Source: Gordonia sp049847105 (GTDB lineage Bacteria; Actinomycetota; Actinomycetes; Mycobacteriales; Mycobacteriaceae). From it: a stretch of DNA of 64,000 bases. This document shows positions 34,829-43,337 of the stretch, one piece after another; position 1 is the first letter of the stretch, and the number at the start of each line of letters is the position of its first letter. Both the position numbers and the translations under genes were made by a program. The notes under the pieces were generated by a model. That model ran no database searches. It saw only the letters and a program-made list of their open reading frames with translations, and was not told where the DNA came from. Location of the stretch: the NCBI RefSeq assembly GCF_049847105.1, contig NZ_JBNCNS010000001.1, positions 992,001-1,056,000 on the forward strand, read 5' to 3'.

Positions 34829-35350
34829 TCACTCTTTCGCCCAGTTGTCGAATCCACTGGCCGTCACCGCCTCTCTGAGCTTCTTCGAGTCGTAGGTGAA
34901 GACATCAACGGGTTCGAACTCGATGACCACGCGAGCAGGGGTGTCGAGAAGTTGCATCTGTTGTCGGTATGCCTCGTCGTCGGCTGCCATCCCGACGCGT
35001 TTCAGGAAGAGCGGCAGGAGCCATCGCACACGGTCACGATCACCGTCGTGGACCACCGCCCGGGTCTTCGCAGTCACCATCGCTGCACCCGCTTCCACAC
35101 CGAGGCTCGTCACGACCACGCAACTCTCGGGGCGATCTCGCAACGCCTGCACCCGCTTTCGCTTCGTTGTGGTGTGCACCCAGAACCGCCCGCTGTCCCA
35201 AACGAAGGAGTGCGGCATCGCTATCGGCCAGCCGTCCCTGTTGGTCCAGCAGACGGTGCACTCATTCTGGACCTCGAAGAGCCTCTCACGCTCTTCGAGG
35301 CTCAACGTGAATGCAGACACATCCTCGAGACTATTGATCCTGTCGCCCAT
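34829..35350 (-). CDS. pyridoxamine-oxidase-like flavin split-barrel protein
   Basis: A 173-residue protein. LSLEERERLFEVQNECTVCWTNRDGWPIAMPHSFVWDSGRFWVHT is laid out like the PNPOx-like/F420-binding split barrel, with a second half that packs as a dimer. Such proteins bind FMN or F420 and reduce or oxidise small molecules, or act as flavin stores. The start at 35350 is uncertain because no clear ribosome-binding site is seen; the frame is open to 35437. It is divergent from a second protein of the same fold at 35636. Confidence 0.85.
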   Translation of the reverse strand: MGDRINSLEDVSAFTLSLEERERLFEVQNECTVCWTNRDGWPIAMPHSFVWDSGRFWVHTTTKRKRVQALRDRPESCVVVTSLGVEAGAAMVTAKTRAVVHDGDRDRVRWLLPLFLKRVGMAADDEAYRQQMQLLDTPARVVIEFEPVDVFTYDSKKLREAVTASGFDNWAKE

Positions 35351-35517
35351 ATCGACTGAGGCTACAAGCGGAGTGCGCTCTCGACTTCCTCGAATTCCAC
35401 TCAGAGAAACGGAGGACCAGATCTGGTCCACCACCACGGCGTACCGACATATGGCCAGGTGGATGATTCAAGCTATTCGATCCCACCCGCAGGCAGCCCT
35501 TCACCCGCGAGAGTGAT

Positions 35518-35540
35518 TTGTATAACGTAGTCAGATATGT
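35518..35540. promoter_or_regulatory. AT-rich operator-like sites in the split-barrel divergent promoter
   Basis: TTGTATAACGTAGTCA (35518-35533) recurs as TTGTATAACTAGTCA upstream of the isomerase at 37.1 kb. The overlapping ACGTAGTCAGATATGT (35525-35540) fits the dyad ACnTAG-N4-CTAnGT seen upstream of the binding proteins, with one half-site weaker. TATAAC could also serve as a -10 element. Confidence 0.55.
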
Positions 35541-35635
35541 TGGTAGGCTGGTTCTGTTGGCCACGCCGTCGTCGCCAGAGTAACGGCGGAACGTTCGTGG
35601 CACGCAAACTTGCGGAGCGACAAAGGAATCCTGCC

Positions 35636-36112
35636 ATGGAACATACCGTGATCACACAGAAGCGCGGCCGAAGGATCGCCATGACCCCCGGCGAGGTTCA
35701 GTCGTATCTGACCCAGGCACGCGTCTGCCGTGTGGCATCGGTAGACGCCGATGGCAATCCTCATGTGTCGCCGTTGTGGTTTGTTTGGGACGGAACGCAC
35801 CTCTGGCTGAACTCGCTCGTCCGCAGCCGGCGGTGGACCGACGTCGTCCGGGATCCGCGCATCGCGGTCGTCATTGACTGCGGAGACGCCTTCGCCGAAC
35901 TCCACGGAGTCGAAATGATCGGCACCACAGAGAGAGTCGGCGACATCCCCCGAGGCAACGAGCCTTGCGAGTCCCTGTCGGTACCGGAGCTGCTGTTCGC
36001 CCGGAAGTACAGCACCTCCGAAACGTTCAAGAGCGACGGCAGGCATGGCTGGTTGCGCGTCACGCCGTCACGGATCGTCAGCTGGGACTTTCGGAAAGCG
36101 GCCACCGGCTGA
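35636..36112 (+). CDS. pyridoxamine-oxidase-like flavin split-barrel protein
   Basis: A 158-residue protein of the PNPOx-like fold. YLTQARVCRVASVDADGNPHVSPLWFVWDGTHLWLNS is the standard first half, and SRRWTDVVRDPRIAVVIDCGD the second. ATG at 35636 has AAAGGAA before it; the frame is open to 35537. It is divergent from a related protein and may use FMN or F420. The C-terminus ends in RIVSWDFRK, typical of this group. Confidence 0.88.
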   Translation: MEHTVITQKRGRRIAMTPGEVQSYLTQARVCRVASVDADGNPHVSPLWFVWDGTHLWLNSLVRSRRWTDVVRDPRIAVVIDCGDAFAELHGVEMIGTTERVGDIPRGNEPCESLSVPELLFARKYSTSETFKSDGRHGWLRVTPSRIVSWDFRKAATG

Positions 36113-36178
36113 GTCCACCTAACTGATCGCAGGAGCGTCGTTGACCCCGGAGAGGAGGAGAAGGTGCTCGCCGCAACC

Positions 36179-36940
36179 TCATTCGAACAAGCTCAGCACC
36201 GAATCACGGTCACGATTCCGGTAGACGATCTCGGCGGCCCTCTCCAGATGGTCGCGCCAATGAGTCTCGGCGCCACGCGCGTCACGCGCCTCGACGAGTC
36301 GAACGAGTTCCGCGTAATCTGCGATCATCCGCGGAATGTAGGACACGTCGGCAGACGCGCCGGAGCCACTCTTGACCCGAATGCTGACCGCACGTTCCGC
36401 ACCGATCACCTCCGCGAGCGCCATGATCTGGGCAGCCAGGGTCTTGTTACCGCAATGAAGTGCTACCAGGTCGTGGAAATCACCGGTCAGGGATACCCAT
36501 TGGGCGAAACGCGCGCCGGTGCTGATCCCCGCTTCCCACACCTCTCGCTGCGATTGGATACAGCCGTCGAGCGATTCGATGGTCTTCTGTGTGCCCCGCG
36601 TCGCCAGAAGTCGAGCGCACACAGCGCCGAACTCGGTCCGCGCCTCGAGAAGGTCAGCGAGGGTGGTGCCCTGCGTTTGCAGAAAGAGCCCGATGTGCCG
36701 AGACGCCACAGCCAGATCTGGGAGCCGGACTCGCGGGCCGCCCCTCGCCCCGGTCAGCACGGTGATCAATCCGTCGTTCTCGAGAATGCGGAATGCCTCC
36801 CGCAGAGTCGGTCTCGACACACCCAGGTCCTCCACCATTCGACTCTCGGACGGAAGCATCTCGCCTTCGGCGAACTCGCCGCGCACGATCTGTCCACGGA
36901 GCCGGTCGGCGATCTGCTCCGATGCCCGGGGAACGCGCAT
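36179..36940 (-). CDS. GntR-family regulator, FadR/FCD subgroup
   Basis: A 253-residue regulator. The winged helix reads QIADRLRGQIVRGEFAEGEMLPSESRMVEDLGVSRPTLREAFRILENDGLI, which is the GntR signature; the C-terminal all-helical FCD domain binds a carboxylate ligand and a metal (HDLVALHCGN and later His). ATG at 36940 places the helix-turn-helix about 10 residues from the start as usual; a GTG at 36973 is also open. It is divergent from the TIM-barrel isomerase gene, and the AT-rich site at 37100 lies between them. Confidence 0.92.
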   Translation of the reverse strand: MRVPRASEQIADRLRGQIVRGEFAEGEMLPSESRMVEDLGVSRPTLREAFRILENDGLITVLTGARGGPRVRLPDLAVASRHIGLFLQTQGTTLADLLEARTEFGAVCARLLATRGTQKTIESLDGCIQSQREVWEAGISTGARFAQWVSLTGDFHDLVALHCGNKTLAAQIMALAEVIGAERAVSIRVKSGSGASADVSYIPRMIADYAELVRLVEARDARGAETHWRDHLERAAEIVYRNRDRDSVLSLFE

Positions 36941-37099
36941 GACCGAGCCGCCGCCCTCAAACAACGAAACCACTCTCCGAGATCCTTCCCCTCCGCATCC
37001 CGCGGCGTGCCGTTACGCCGACGCGAGCAGGCAGCACGCTGACCGCAGGCCGTCGGCCCACACCCTGCTGTATAGGTCTTTACAGTAACCCATATCACA

Positions 37100-37114
37100 T
37101 TGTATAACTAGTCA
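37100..37114. promoter_or_regulatory. AT-rich site between FadR-type regulator and isomerase
   Basis: TTGTATAACTAGTCA matches the sequence at 35518-35533 except for one missing base. It contains GTATAAC, close to the GTnnnAC core typical of FadR-subgroup operators. It lies 90 bp upstream of the isomerase start. Confidence 0.5.
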
Positions 37115-37205
37115 ACTGATTATGTTCGGAGCGCGTTTCACGTGGCGGCCGAGCACCGCCCTTTCAGTTCATCTGACGAATCTCGTCCAACCCAGGAGAA
37201 TGACA

Positions 37206-38018
37206 ATGGATCCACGCGTTTCGCTGAGCGCCTTGTGCTACTACACGACTCCTCTCCCGGACTTCATCGACGAGTTGAAGCGGCAAGGCGTCAGCACCAC
37301 AACACTCATGGCAGGTCCGATCACCGAGTTCGGCGTCGAACAAACACGCGATCTCCTCGAGTCATCGGGGATCTCGGTCGCCGCCCTGATCCCGGGACTG
37401 CCTGCCGATCTCGCCGATACCCAGACCTGGGACCGCAAGCGGGCGGAGCTGATCGACACGATCGACATGGCTGTGACACTGGGAGTCCCCGCGGTGTACA
37501 CCGTGAGCGGTTCGCTGGTTGTCGACGAAGACACCTCCGTCGCGGCATTCAAGCGCTACATCGAGCCCGTCGTCGCATACGCGAACAAGGTGGGCGTCAA
37601 GTTCCTCATCGAGCCGACACTTCCCGTCTACGCGTTCGTCTCCTTCGTATACACGCTCAAGACGTACCTGCGACTGGCCGGTGAATGCAATGTCGGCCTA
37701 TGCCTCGACGTTTACCACGTCTGGGAGGACCCCGACCTGGAGCGCGTCCTCCGCGATGACATCGACCTGGTGGGGATCGTCCAGATCGGCGACTCGCAGC
37801 GCGACTCGGAAGGGAACTTGCAGAAGCAGATCCCGGGTGAGGGAAACGTCGGAATCGCCGGCCTCACCGCTCGCATTGTCGATGCCGGCTACCAGGGAGC
37901 ATTCGACCTGGAGATCGACGGGCCGTTCATTGAGAGTGTCGGCGTGACCACGGCGACCGAACGCGCGGTCGCCTACATGGATCAAGCGCTCGCGGGCGCC
38001 CCGCTCACCGCCGGTTGA
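37206..38018 (+). CDS. sugar-phosphate isomerase/epimerase-like TIM-barrel protein
   Basis: A 270-residue protein of the xylose-isomerase-like AP-endonuclease-2 superfamily. Metal-binding acidic residues and histidines are suggested by FLIEPTL, GLCLDVYHVWEDPD, IVQIGDSQRD and FDLEIDG. Members isomerise sugars, hydroxypyruvate-like acids or inositol derivatives, or decarboxylate dehydroshikimate. AGGAG stands 7 bp before the ATG at 37206. It is divergent from the FadR-type regulator and is the likeliest target of it. Confidence 0.88.
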   Translation: MDPRVSLSALCYYTTPLPDFIDELKRQGVSTTTLMAGPITEFGVEQTRDLLESSGISVAALIPGLPADLADTQTWDRKRAELIDTIDMAVTLGVPAVYTVSGSLVVDEDTSVAAFKRYIEPVVAYANKVGVKFLIEPTLPVYAFVSFVYTLKTYLRLAGECNVGLCLDVYHVWEDPDLERVLRDDIDLVGIVQIGDSQRDSEGNLQKQIPGEGNVGIAGLTARIVDAGYQGAFDLEIDGPFIESVGVTTATERAVAYMDQALAGAPLTAG

Positions 38019-38042
38019 CCCAGATACCCATCGACAAAACAA

Positions 38043-38077
38043 CTGCCGCCCAACGAATCTGGTTCGATGGGCGGCAG
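38043..38077. terminator. bidirectional terminator
   Basis: CTGCCGCCCA (38043-38052) pairs with TGGGCGGCAG (38068-38077), with an inner CGAA/TTCG pairing. It lies between the convergent isomerase and SDR genes. Confidence 0.75.
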
Positions 38078-38101
38078 TCGTTGTCCGGCTGGTGGTGACC
38101 G

Positions 38102-38968
38102 TCAGGCCGGAGCCCCCGACGTTGTGTCGGCCAGAAGCGCACCGGCATCGACCTTCAGCTGCTGGCCGGTGATGTACCGCGACGCGTCCGAGGCCAAGAA
38201 GAGAACAGCCTCGCTCACGTCCCGGGGCGCGATGGTGTTCACCGGGAGCCGGTGGGAGACCCCGAAGGCAGGCTCCGCGTCCTCGCGAGTCGGATTCGGC
38301 AGATCCGGCCGGAAAATCTTGTACATCGCCTCGTTCTGGAGCATCGCGGTGTCGATGTTGCCGGGATGTACGGCATTGACGCGAATGCCGAGCGGCGCGA
38401 ACTGCAACGCGGCATCGTGCACGAAGCGGGTCACACCTCGTTTCGCATTCGCGTAACCCGCGGCTCCGGGTCCTGCAGCGGGATTGTCGGTGAGGCTCGC
38501 CAGCAATGCTGCCATGGACCCGGTACAAACGATCGACGCACCCGAACGAAGGTGAGGAAAGACCGCGTCGACGGTGTTCACCACACCAACCAGATCGACC
38601 GAGATGGTGTCCAGGAACGCAGGCGTCGCGACATCCGGCCCCAACGGGCAGATCCCCGCGTTCGCCACCACGATGTCGATGCGCCCGAACTCGGCGGCAC
38701 CGGCCTCCGCCGCTTCGATGACACTCGATCGATCCCGAACGTCGACCACCCGAGTGAGCACCCTTCGACCGAGATCCGTCACCAGCCGTGCAGTCTCCGC
38801 GAGATCGTCCGGCCCGGCCATGGTGTGGGTCGCGGTCTTTATCTGTTCACAGATGTCGATCGCGATGATGTCCGCACCGGCCTCCGCCAATCGGATTGCG
38901 TGACTGCGCCCCTGGCCCTGTCCGGCGCCTGTGATGAATGCGACGCGCCCTTCCAGTGATGTATCCAT
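38102..38968 (-). CDS. mycofactocin-type short-chain dehydrogenase
   Basis: A 288-residue SDR with TGAGQGQG (13-20) and ADIIAIDICEQI, the same branch as the protein at 32.1 kb. VANAGICPLG and YANAKRG hold the Asn and the Tyr/Lys of the active site. GGAAGAGGAA stands before the ATG at 38968. It is the second gene of a minus-strand pair with the 3-hydroxyisobutyrate-dehydrogenase-like gene. The substrate is probably a secondary alcohol or a hydroxy acid. Confidence 0.93.
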   Translation of the reverse strand: MDTSLEGRVAFITGAGQGQGRSHAIRLAEAGADIIAIDICEQIKTATHTMAGPDDLAETARLVTDLGRRVLTRVVDVRDRSSVIEAAEAGAAEFGRIDIVVANAGICPLGPDVATPAFLDTISVDLVGVVNTVDAVFPHLRSGASIVCTGSMAALLASLTDNPAAGPGAAGYANAKRGVTRFVHDAALQFAPLGIRVNAVHPGNIDTAMLQNEAMYKIFRPDLPNPTREDAEPAFGVSHRLPVNTIAPRDVSEAVLFLASDASRYITGQQLKVDAGALLADTTSGAPA

Positions 38969-39060
38969 TGATTCCTCTTCCGCTTCTTCGGTTCCTACTG
39001 TGGTCGTCGGCGCATCTACCCGCAGTCTGCGTGAATTCTCTCCGCCGCAACGTCGTTCAG

Positions 39061-39864
39061 TCAGAGATCCATCGGTCCGCGCTCGGCAGCGGCGATCAGG
39101 TCGGCGAGGTCGACGTCCAGCTCGGCGGCGACGAGCCGCACCGACGCGACATCCTTTCGCAGATATCGGAGCAACCGTTCGCTGTACGTTCGCGCATCGA
39201 CTCCCGAGCCGCTGAGGTAGCCGGCCGCGGTGCTCCCCCCACTGCTGGCGGCCAGCACGTCGAGCAGTGTGCCCTGCTCGATCCCGAGCGACTCTCCGGC
39301 CTCGAGCGCCGCCAGCGTGAGCTGGGTGCATGCCGCGAACAGTGCGTTGTTCAGCAGTTTCGCGGCCAGCGCGGTACCCGGGCCGCCCGTTTTCTGCGGG
39401 GCATCGGCATACGCACGGACCACTTGGGCGGCCGCCTCCACTGCAGTGTCGTCACCGGCCAGCAGGACGGTCAGGGCGCCGGCGCGCACTGCGTCCGGGG
39501 TGCCGCTGAACGGAGCCTCCACCACTGACACACCATTCGCCGATCCGGTCGCACCGAGCGAACGGATCGCTGCCGGACCTCCAGTGGTGTGCGAGATGAA
39601 CACCGAACCGGGCTGCATGTCCCGCACGATCGGCGTGCACAGCTCCAGCACATGATCCTCGCTGAACAAGCACGTGATCACGAACGGTAGGGCCGCGAGC
39701 TCGCCGGGTGTCTCGACGATCGTGGCGCCGAGGTCCGCCAGCCGATCGCGGACCTCGATTCGCCTGGCATACACGACCACGCGCCGGCCGGTGCCGAGCA
39801 GTCGCTCGACCATCGGCTCACCGATATGACCTGCACCGATGAAACCGACCTCATCCATTGACAT
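39061..39864 (-). CDS. 3-hydroxyisobutyrate dehydrogenase-like NAD(P)-dependent oxidoreductase
   Basis: A 267-residue beta-hydroxyacid dehydrogenase. It has the cofactor motif VGFIGAGHIGEPM near the N-terminus, VEAPFSGTPDAVRAGALTVL as the substrate-binding segment, and KLLNNALFAA with the catalytic lysine. Members oxidise 3-hydroxy acids or reduce tartronate semialdehyde. The fold starts only 2 residues after the ATG at 39864, which has AGAGGGGG before it; the frame is open to 39903. It is divergent from the amidohydrolase operon. Confidence 0.9.
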   Translation of the reverse strand: MSMDEVGFIGAGHIGEPMVERLLGTGRRVVVYARRIEVRDRLADLGATIVETPGELAALPFVITCLFSEDHVLELCTPIVRDMQPGSVFISHTTGGPAAIRSLGATGSANGVSVVEAPFSGTPDAVRAGALTVLLAGDDTAVEAAAQVVRAYADAPQKTGGPGTALAAKLLNNALFAACTQLTLAALEAGESLGIEQGTLLDVLAASSGGSTAAGYLSGSGVDARTYSERLLRYLRKDVASVRLVAAELDVDLADLIAAAERGPMDL

Positions 39865-39901
39865 CGTTCCCCCTCTGCGATCCGCACAGAATCTCATCGA
39901 C

Positions 39902-39917
39902 ACATATCTAACTGTTT
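39902..39917. promoter_or_regulatory. weak copy of the AT-rich operator-like dyad
   Basis: ACATATCTAACTGTTT resembles ACnTAG-N4-CTAnGT in one half only. It lies in the divergent region between the dehydrogenase at 39864 and the amidohydrolase at 40113, followed by TTATAACATG. Confidence 0.35.
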
Positions 39918-40112
39918 ATAACATGTACCGTAGATCACACAACGTGGACGGCGTCGATGGCCGAGACATATGTGCAGCCTCACCCAAACCGAACGAGACG
40001 TCGCCCCACTGAGCGGAAAAGCGCAGTGACTTGGCCAACATCCACTGCTAGCGTCGACATAGATAAACAAGTGATCGCATTCGCTGCCGATCCGAGCACT
40101 CCAGGAGGGTCC

Positions 40113-41297
40113 ATGCCACTGCAGAACCATATGCACCTGATCTCCACTGACGACCACCTGATCGAACCTCCCAGCCTCTGGGTCGATCGCCTGCCGAAGA
40201 AGTTCCTCGAGGCCGGCCCGCGGATCATCGAGAAGGAGATGCCTCGCTCCGTTCACGCCGGTGATGGAAACAACAACAAGACCGGCACCAAGCTCGCCGA
40301 AGTGTGGATCTACGAAGGCCGGGTCTACCCGTATATCGGCCTGAACGCCGTTGCGGGCAAGAAGCCGGAGGAGTATGGGGCCGAGCCGACTCGCTATGAG
40401 GACATGATCCCGGGGTGCTACGAGCCCAAGGCTCGTGTCCTGGACATGGACATCGACGGCGTCCAGGCCGGACTCTCGTTCCCGTCGTTCCCGCGTTTCG
40501 CCGGCACCGTGTTCCTCGATGGTGAGGACAAGGAGCTGGCCCTGCTTTCTGTCCAGGCCTGGAACGACTTTCACATCGACGAGTGGTGCGCCACCGCTCC
40601 CGACCGTCTCATCCCGCTGGTGATCCTGCCACTGTGGTCCGTCGAAGAGTGCGTCAAGGAGGTCTATCGCACGGCCGCCAAGGGCGCCAAGGCGATCTCG
40701 TTCCCGGAGAATCCGGTCCCGCTCGGGCTCCCCTCATTCCACACCGACCACTGGGATCCGTTCTTCTCCGCGGTCGAAGAAGTCGGCATCCCGCTGACCG
40801 TGCACTTCGGGACCTCGGGCAAGCCGCCCATCACCGCACCCGAGGCGCCCATGGCCGTGATGACCGCCCTGTTCGGGTGCAACTCGATGTACGCGACCGC
40901 CGATCTGCTGTTCTCGCCGGTTTTCCACCGCCACCCGAAACTGAAGTTCATGCTCTCCGAGGGTGGCATCGGCTGGGTTCCCTACATGCTCGAGCGCATG
41001 GACCAAACCTGGGCGAAGCACCGCTTCTATCAGAACATCAACCAAACCATCCGACCCTCGGAACTGTTCGCCAAGCATCTCTACGGGTGCTTCATCGAGG
41101 ACGACTTCGGCGTCGCGAACCGCCACGCAGTCGGCATCGACAACATCACGTGGGAAGGCGACTACCCGCATTCGGACTCGAACTGGCCCAACAGCCGCAA
41201 GAAGGTTCACGACTCGATGATCGACGTCCCCGACGACGAGGTGGAGAAGATGGTCGAGACCAACGCCCGCGCGCTCCTCGACTTCCCCCGCAACTGA
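40113..41297 (+). CDS. amidohydrolase-2 family metal-dependent hydrolase/decarboxylase
   Basis: A 394-residue TIM-barrel amidohydrolase of the ACMSD/LigW-like group. The N-terminal metal motif is in STDDHLIEPP (Asp14-His15), with further likely ligands in LTVHFGTSG and the late NITWEGDYPHSDSNWP. Members decarboxylate or hydrate aromatic and beta-keto acids, or hydrolyse C-C bonds and lactones. AGGAGGG precedes the ATG at 40113; the frame is open upstream to 39957 without coding character. It is the first gene of a five-gene plus-strand operon ending with a thiolase. Confidence 0.92.
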   Translation: MPLQNHMHLISTDDHLIEPPSLWVDRLPKKFLEAGPRIIEKEMPRSVHAGDGNNNKTGTKLAEVWIYEGRVYPYIGLNAVAGKKPEEYGAEPTRYEDMIPGCYEPKARVLDMDIDGVQAGLSFPSFPRFAGTVFLDGEDKELALLSVQAWNDFHIDEWCATAPDRLIPLVILPLWSVEECVKEVYRTAAKGAKAISFPENPVPLGLPSFHTDHWDPFFSAVEEVGIPLTVHFGTSGKPPITAPEAPMAVMTALFGCNSMYATADLLFSPVFHRHPKLKFMLSEGGIGWVPYMLERMDQTWAKHRFYQNINQTIRPSELFAKHLYGCFIEDDFGVANRHAVGIDNITWEGDYPHSDSNWPNSRKKVHDSMIDVPDDEVEKMVETNARALLDFPRN

Positions 41298-41330
41298 GCC
41301 GAGCACGACAGAGAGACCGCCAGAATCGTC

Positions 41331-41618
41331 ATGGAAGAACACATCGAACAATTACCCGAGGACGACTGGGTCGACCAGGATCTCCTGACACGCGAACTCG
41401 CCAGTGAGTTGCTGGACGAGGAGATCACCACCGAGACCGAACGGCTCGGTGACTCCGGCGCGGAAGGCGACCTGTTCAGCCGAGCCGACCGGGAGCGCCG
41501 GATCGCCGCAATGGTCGCCGTCCGCGATCGCCACCGCGACCCCGACATCGCGCGGGTCCGCGGAGTCGATGCTCGCGCACAGGAGACGACCTCGGCCGAC
41601 TCGGATGCGGCGCACTGA
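41331..41618 (+). CDS. small acidic protein of unknown function
   Basis: A 95-residue, highly charged protein rich in Asp, Glu and Arg. The middle (LTRELASELLDEEITTETERL) should form an amphipathic helix. There is no signal peptide or membrane segment. It lies 33 bp after the amidohydrolase gene and 12 bp before the DUF35-thiolase gene, so it is probably translated with both. I do not recognise a family; a subunit or assembly role for one of the neighbours is possible. Confidence 0.65.
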   Translation: MEEHIEQLPEDDWVDQDLLTRELASELLDEEITTETERLGDSGAEGDLFSRADRERRIAAMVAVRDRHRDPDIARVRGVDARAQETTSADSDAAH

Positions 41619-41630
41619 GCACCGCCTCGA

Positions 41631-43304
41631 ATGGAGGAAGATTTGACCACCACCTTGGCCACCGGACGCCCTCTCCCGCAGCCGACACTCGCGAGCCGTG
41701 AGTTCTGGGCATCCGGCGCCGACGGCATCCTGCGGATCGCGCAGTGCGCCGACTGCGGAAAACGAAACCACCCGCAGTCGGTGCGGTGCCCGGTGTGCGG
41801 GGGGCGCGACCTCCCACTCCAACCCGTCTCCGGCAACGCCTTCGTCGTCGGCGTGACGGTGAACGTGCAGCAGTGGCTGCCCGATTTCCCACCGCCGTAC
41901 ATCATCGCGGTCGTTGCGCTCGACGAGGATTCGGACGTTCGATTGACGACCAACATCGTCGGCTGCGAGCCCGACGAGGTTGCCGTCGGCACACGGGTCA
42001 GGGTGCTCTTTCAGCAGGTCGACGAGTCGATCTGGCTTCCTTTGTTCGAGATCGACCCGGACGCCGCCGACGTGCCCGCTCCGATGCCGGAACCCGACGA
42101 CTTTCGGTCCCACCTGCGAGCGCCGGTCAGGACCGAGCGCTTCGAGGATCGCGTCGCGATCACCGGCGTCGGACAGTCGAGGGTCGGCCGCAGGCTCATG
42201 GTCGATCCGCTGTCACTGACAGTCGACGCCTGCCTGGCTGCTGTCGAGGACGCGGGGCTCACCCTCGACGACATCGATGGCCTGTCCACATATCCCGGCC
42301 GGTACGGGGGCGGCATGTCCGAGGGCGGCATCATGCCCGTGGAGCAGGCACTGCGGGTCCGGCCGACGTGGGTCAACGCCGGTAGCGAGCTCCACGGGCA
42401 GAACGGTGCAATCGTCGCCGCGATGCTCGCCGTCGCCTCTGGCCTGTGTCGGCATGTCCTCTGCTTTCGCACTGTGTGGGAGTCCTCCCATTCCGCGCTG
42501 ATGCGCTCGGGGCAGTGGGCCGCGAGTACGAGCCGGGCGACTGACATGTTCGAGTACCTGCATCCCTTCGGTGCGATGTCGGCGTCCAACTGGATCGCCT
42601 GCCAGGCCTCGAACTACTTCCACCGATACGGCAACGCGAAAGAAGCCCTCGGGGCCATCGCGGTCACCGCCCGCGACAACGCTTCGGCCAACCCCGAGGC
42701 CGTCTACCGCGACCCGATCACCATGGACGACTACCTGAACGCACGGCCGATCTCGACGCCGTTCGGACTGTACGACTGCGACGTACCCGTCGACGCCGGG
42801 ATCGCGGTCATCGTCTCGGCCGCCGACACCGTCAAGGACCTCCCCGGCAAGCCGGTCTTCGTCGAAGCCGTCGGCACGCAGGTGATGGAGAACCTCTCGT
42901 GGGACCAGAGCACCCTGGCACATCTGCCGCAGACCTTGGGCCCCGGCGCGCACCTGTGGAGTCGAACCGATCTCCGCCCGGACGACGTCGACGTCGGTCT
43001 GATCTACGACGGCTTCACCTTCGACGCATTGAGCTGGATCGAAGCGCTCGGCTTCTGCGAGTTCGGCGGTGCAACAGACTTCATCGACGGCGGCAAGACC
43101 ATTGCGCTCGACGGCAGTCTTCCGCTGAACCCGCACGGTGGCCAACTCTCGGCCGGGCGGACGCACGGCTTCGGGTTCTTCCGCGAAGCCGTGCTGCAAC
43201 TCCGCGGGCAAGCGCCCGGCCGACAGGTCATCGACCCGAAAGTCGCCGTGGTCTCGTCCGGCGGTGGTGTTCCGTCCGGCGCGATCCTCCTCCGCACCAA
43301 CTGA
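41631..43304 (+). CDS. DUF35/OB-fold and thiolase-like (Ltp2/SCP-x type) fusion protein
   Basis: A 557-residue two-domain protein. Residues about 10-150 are a DUF35 unit with a rubredoxin-like zinc ribbon (Cys39, Cys42, Cys53, Cys56) and an OB fold. Residues about 165-557 are a thiolase-like domain of the SCP-x/Ltp2 type, beginning VAITGVGQSRVG and ending VVSSGGGVPSGAILLR. The nucleophilic Cys of true thiolases is not at its usual place. In steroid side-chain degradation, Ltp2 aldolase works only with the DUF35 part of ChsH2. Here both are in one chain, so a retro-aldol C-C cleavage of a CoA ester is likely. A TTG at 41643 with GGAGGA upstream is an alternative start. Confidence 0.88.
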   Translation: MEEDLTTTLATGRPLPQPTLASREFWASGADGILRIAQCADCGKRNHPQSVRCPVCGGRDLPLQPVSGNAFVVGVTVNVQQWLPDFPPPYIIAVVALDEDSDVRLTTNIVGCEPDEVAVGTRVRVLFQQVDESIWLPLFEIDPDAADVPAPMPEPDDFRSHLRAPVRTERFEDRVAITGVGQSRVGRRLMVDPLSLTVDACLAAVEDAGLTLDDIDGLSTYPGRYGGGMSEGGIMPVEQALRVRPTWVNAGSELHGQNGAIVAAMLAVASGLCRHVLCFRTVWESSHSALMRSGQWAASTSRATDMFEYLHPFGAMSASNWIACQASNYFHRYGNAKEALGAIAVTARDNASANPEAVYRDPITMDDYLNARPISTPFGLYDCDVPVDAGIAVIVSAADTVKDLPGKPVFVEAVGTQVMENLSWDQSTLAHLPQTLGPGAHLWSRTDLRPDDVDVGLIYDGFTFDALSWIEALGFCEFGGATDFIDGGKTIALDGSLPLNPHGGQLSAGRTHGFGFFREAVLQLRGQAPGRQVIDPKVAVVSSGGGVPSGAILLRTN

Positions 43305-43337
43305 TCCCGTCTTTCTACCTACTCATAGGAGTCCAAC

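Noticed and set aside
38969..39331. extension of the mycofactocin-type SDR into the upstream gene
   Set aside because: It overlaps the coding end of the 3-hydroxyisobutyrate-dehydrogenase-like gene in another frame, and GGAAGAGGAA marks the internal ATG at 38968.
39957..40112. 52-codon extension of the amidohydrolase
   Set aside because: The family fold begins at 40113, which has AGGAGGG; the upstream stretch includes promoter-like DNA.
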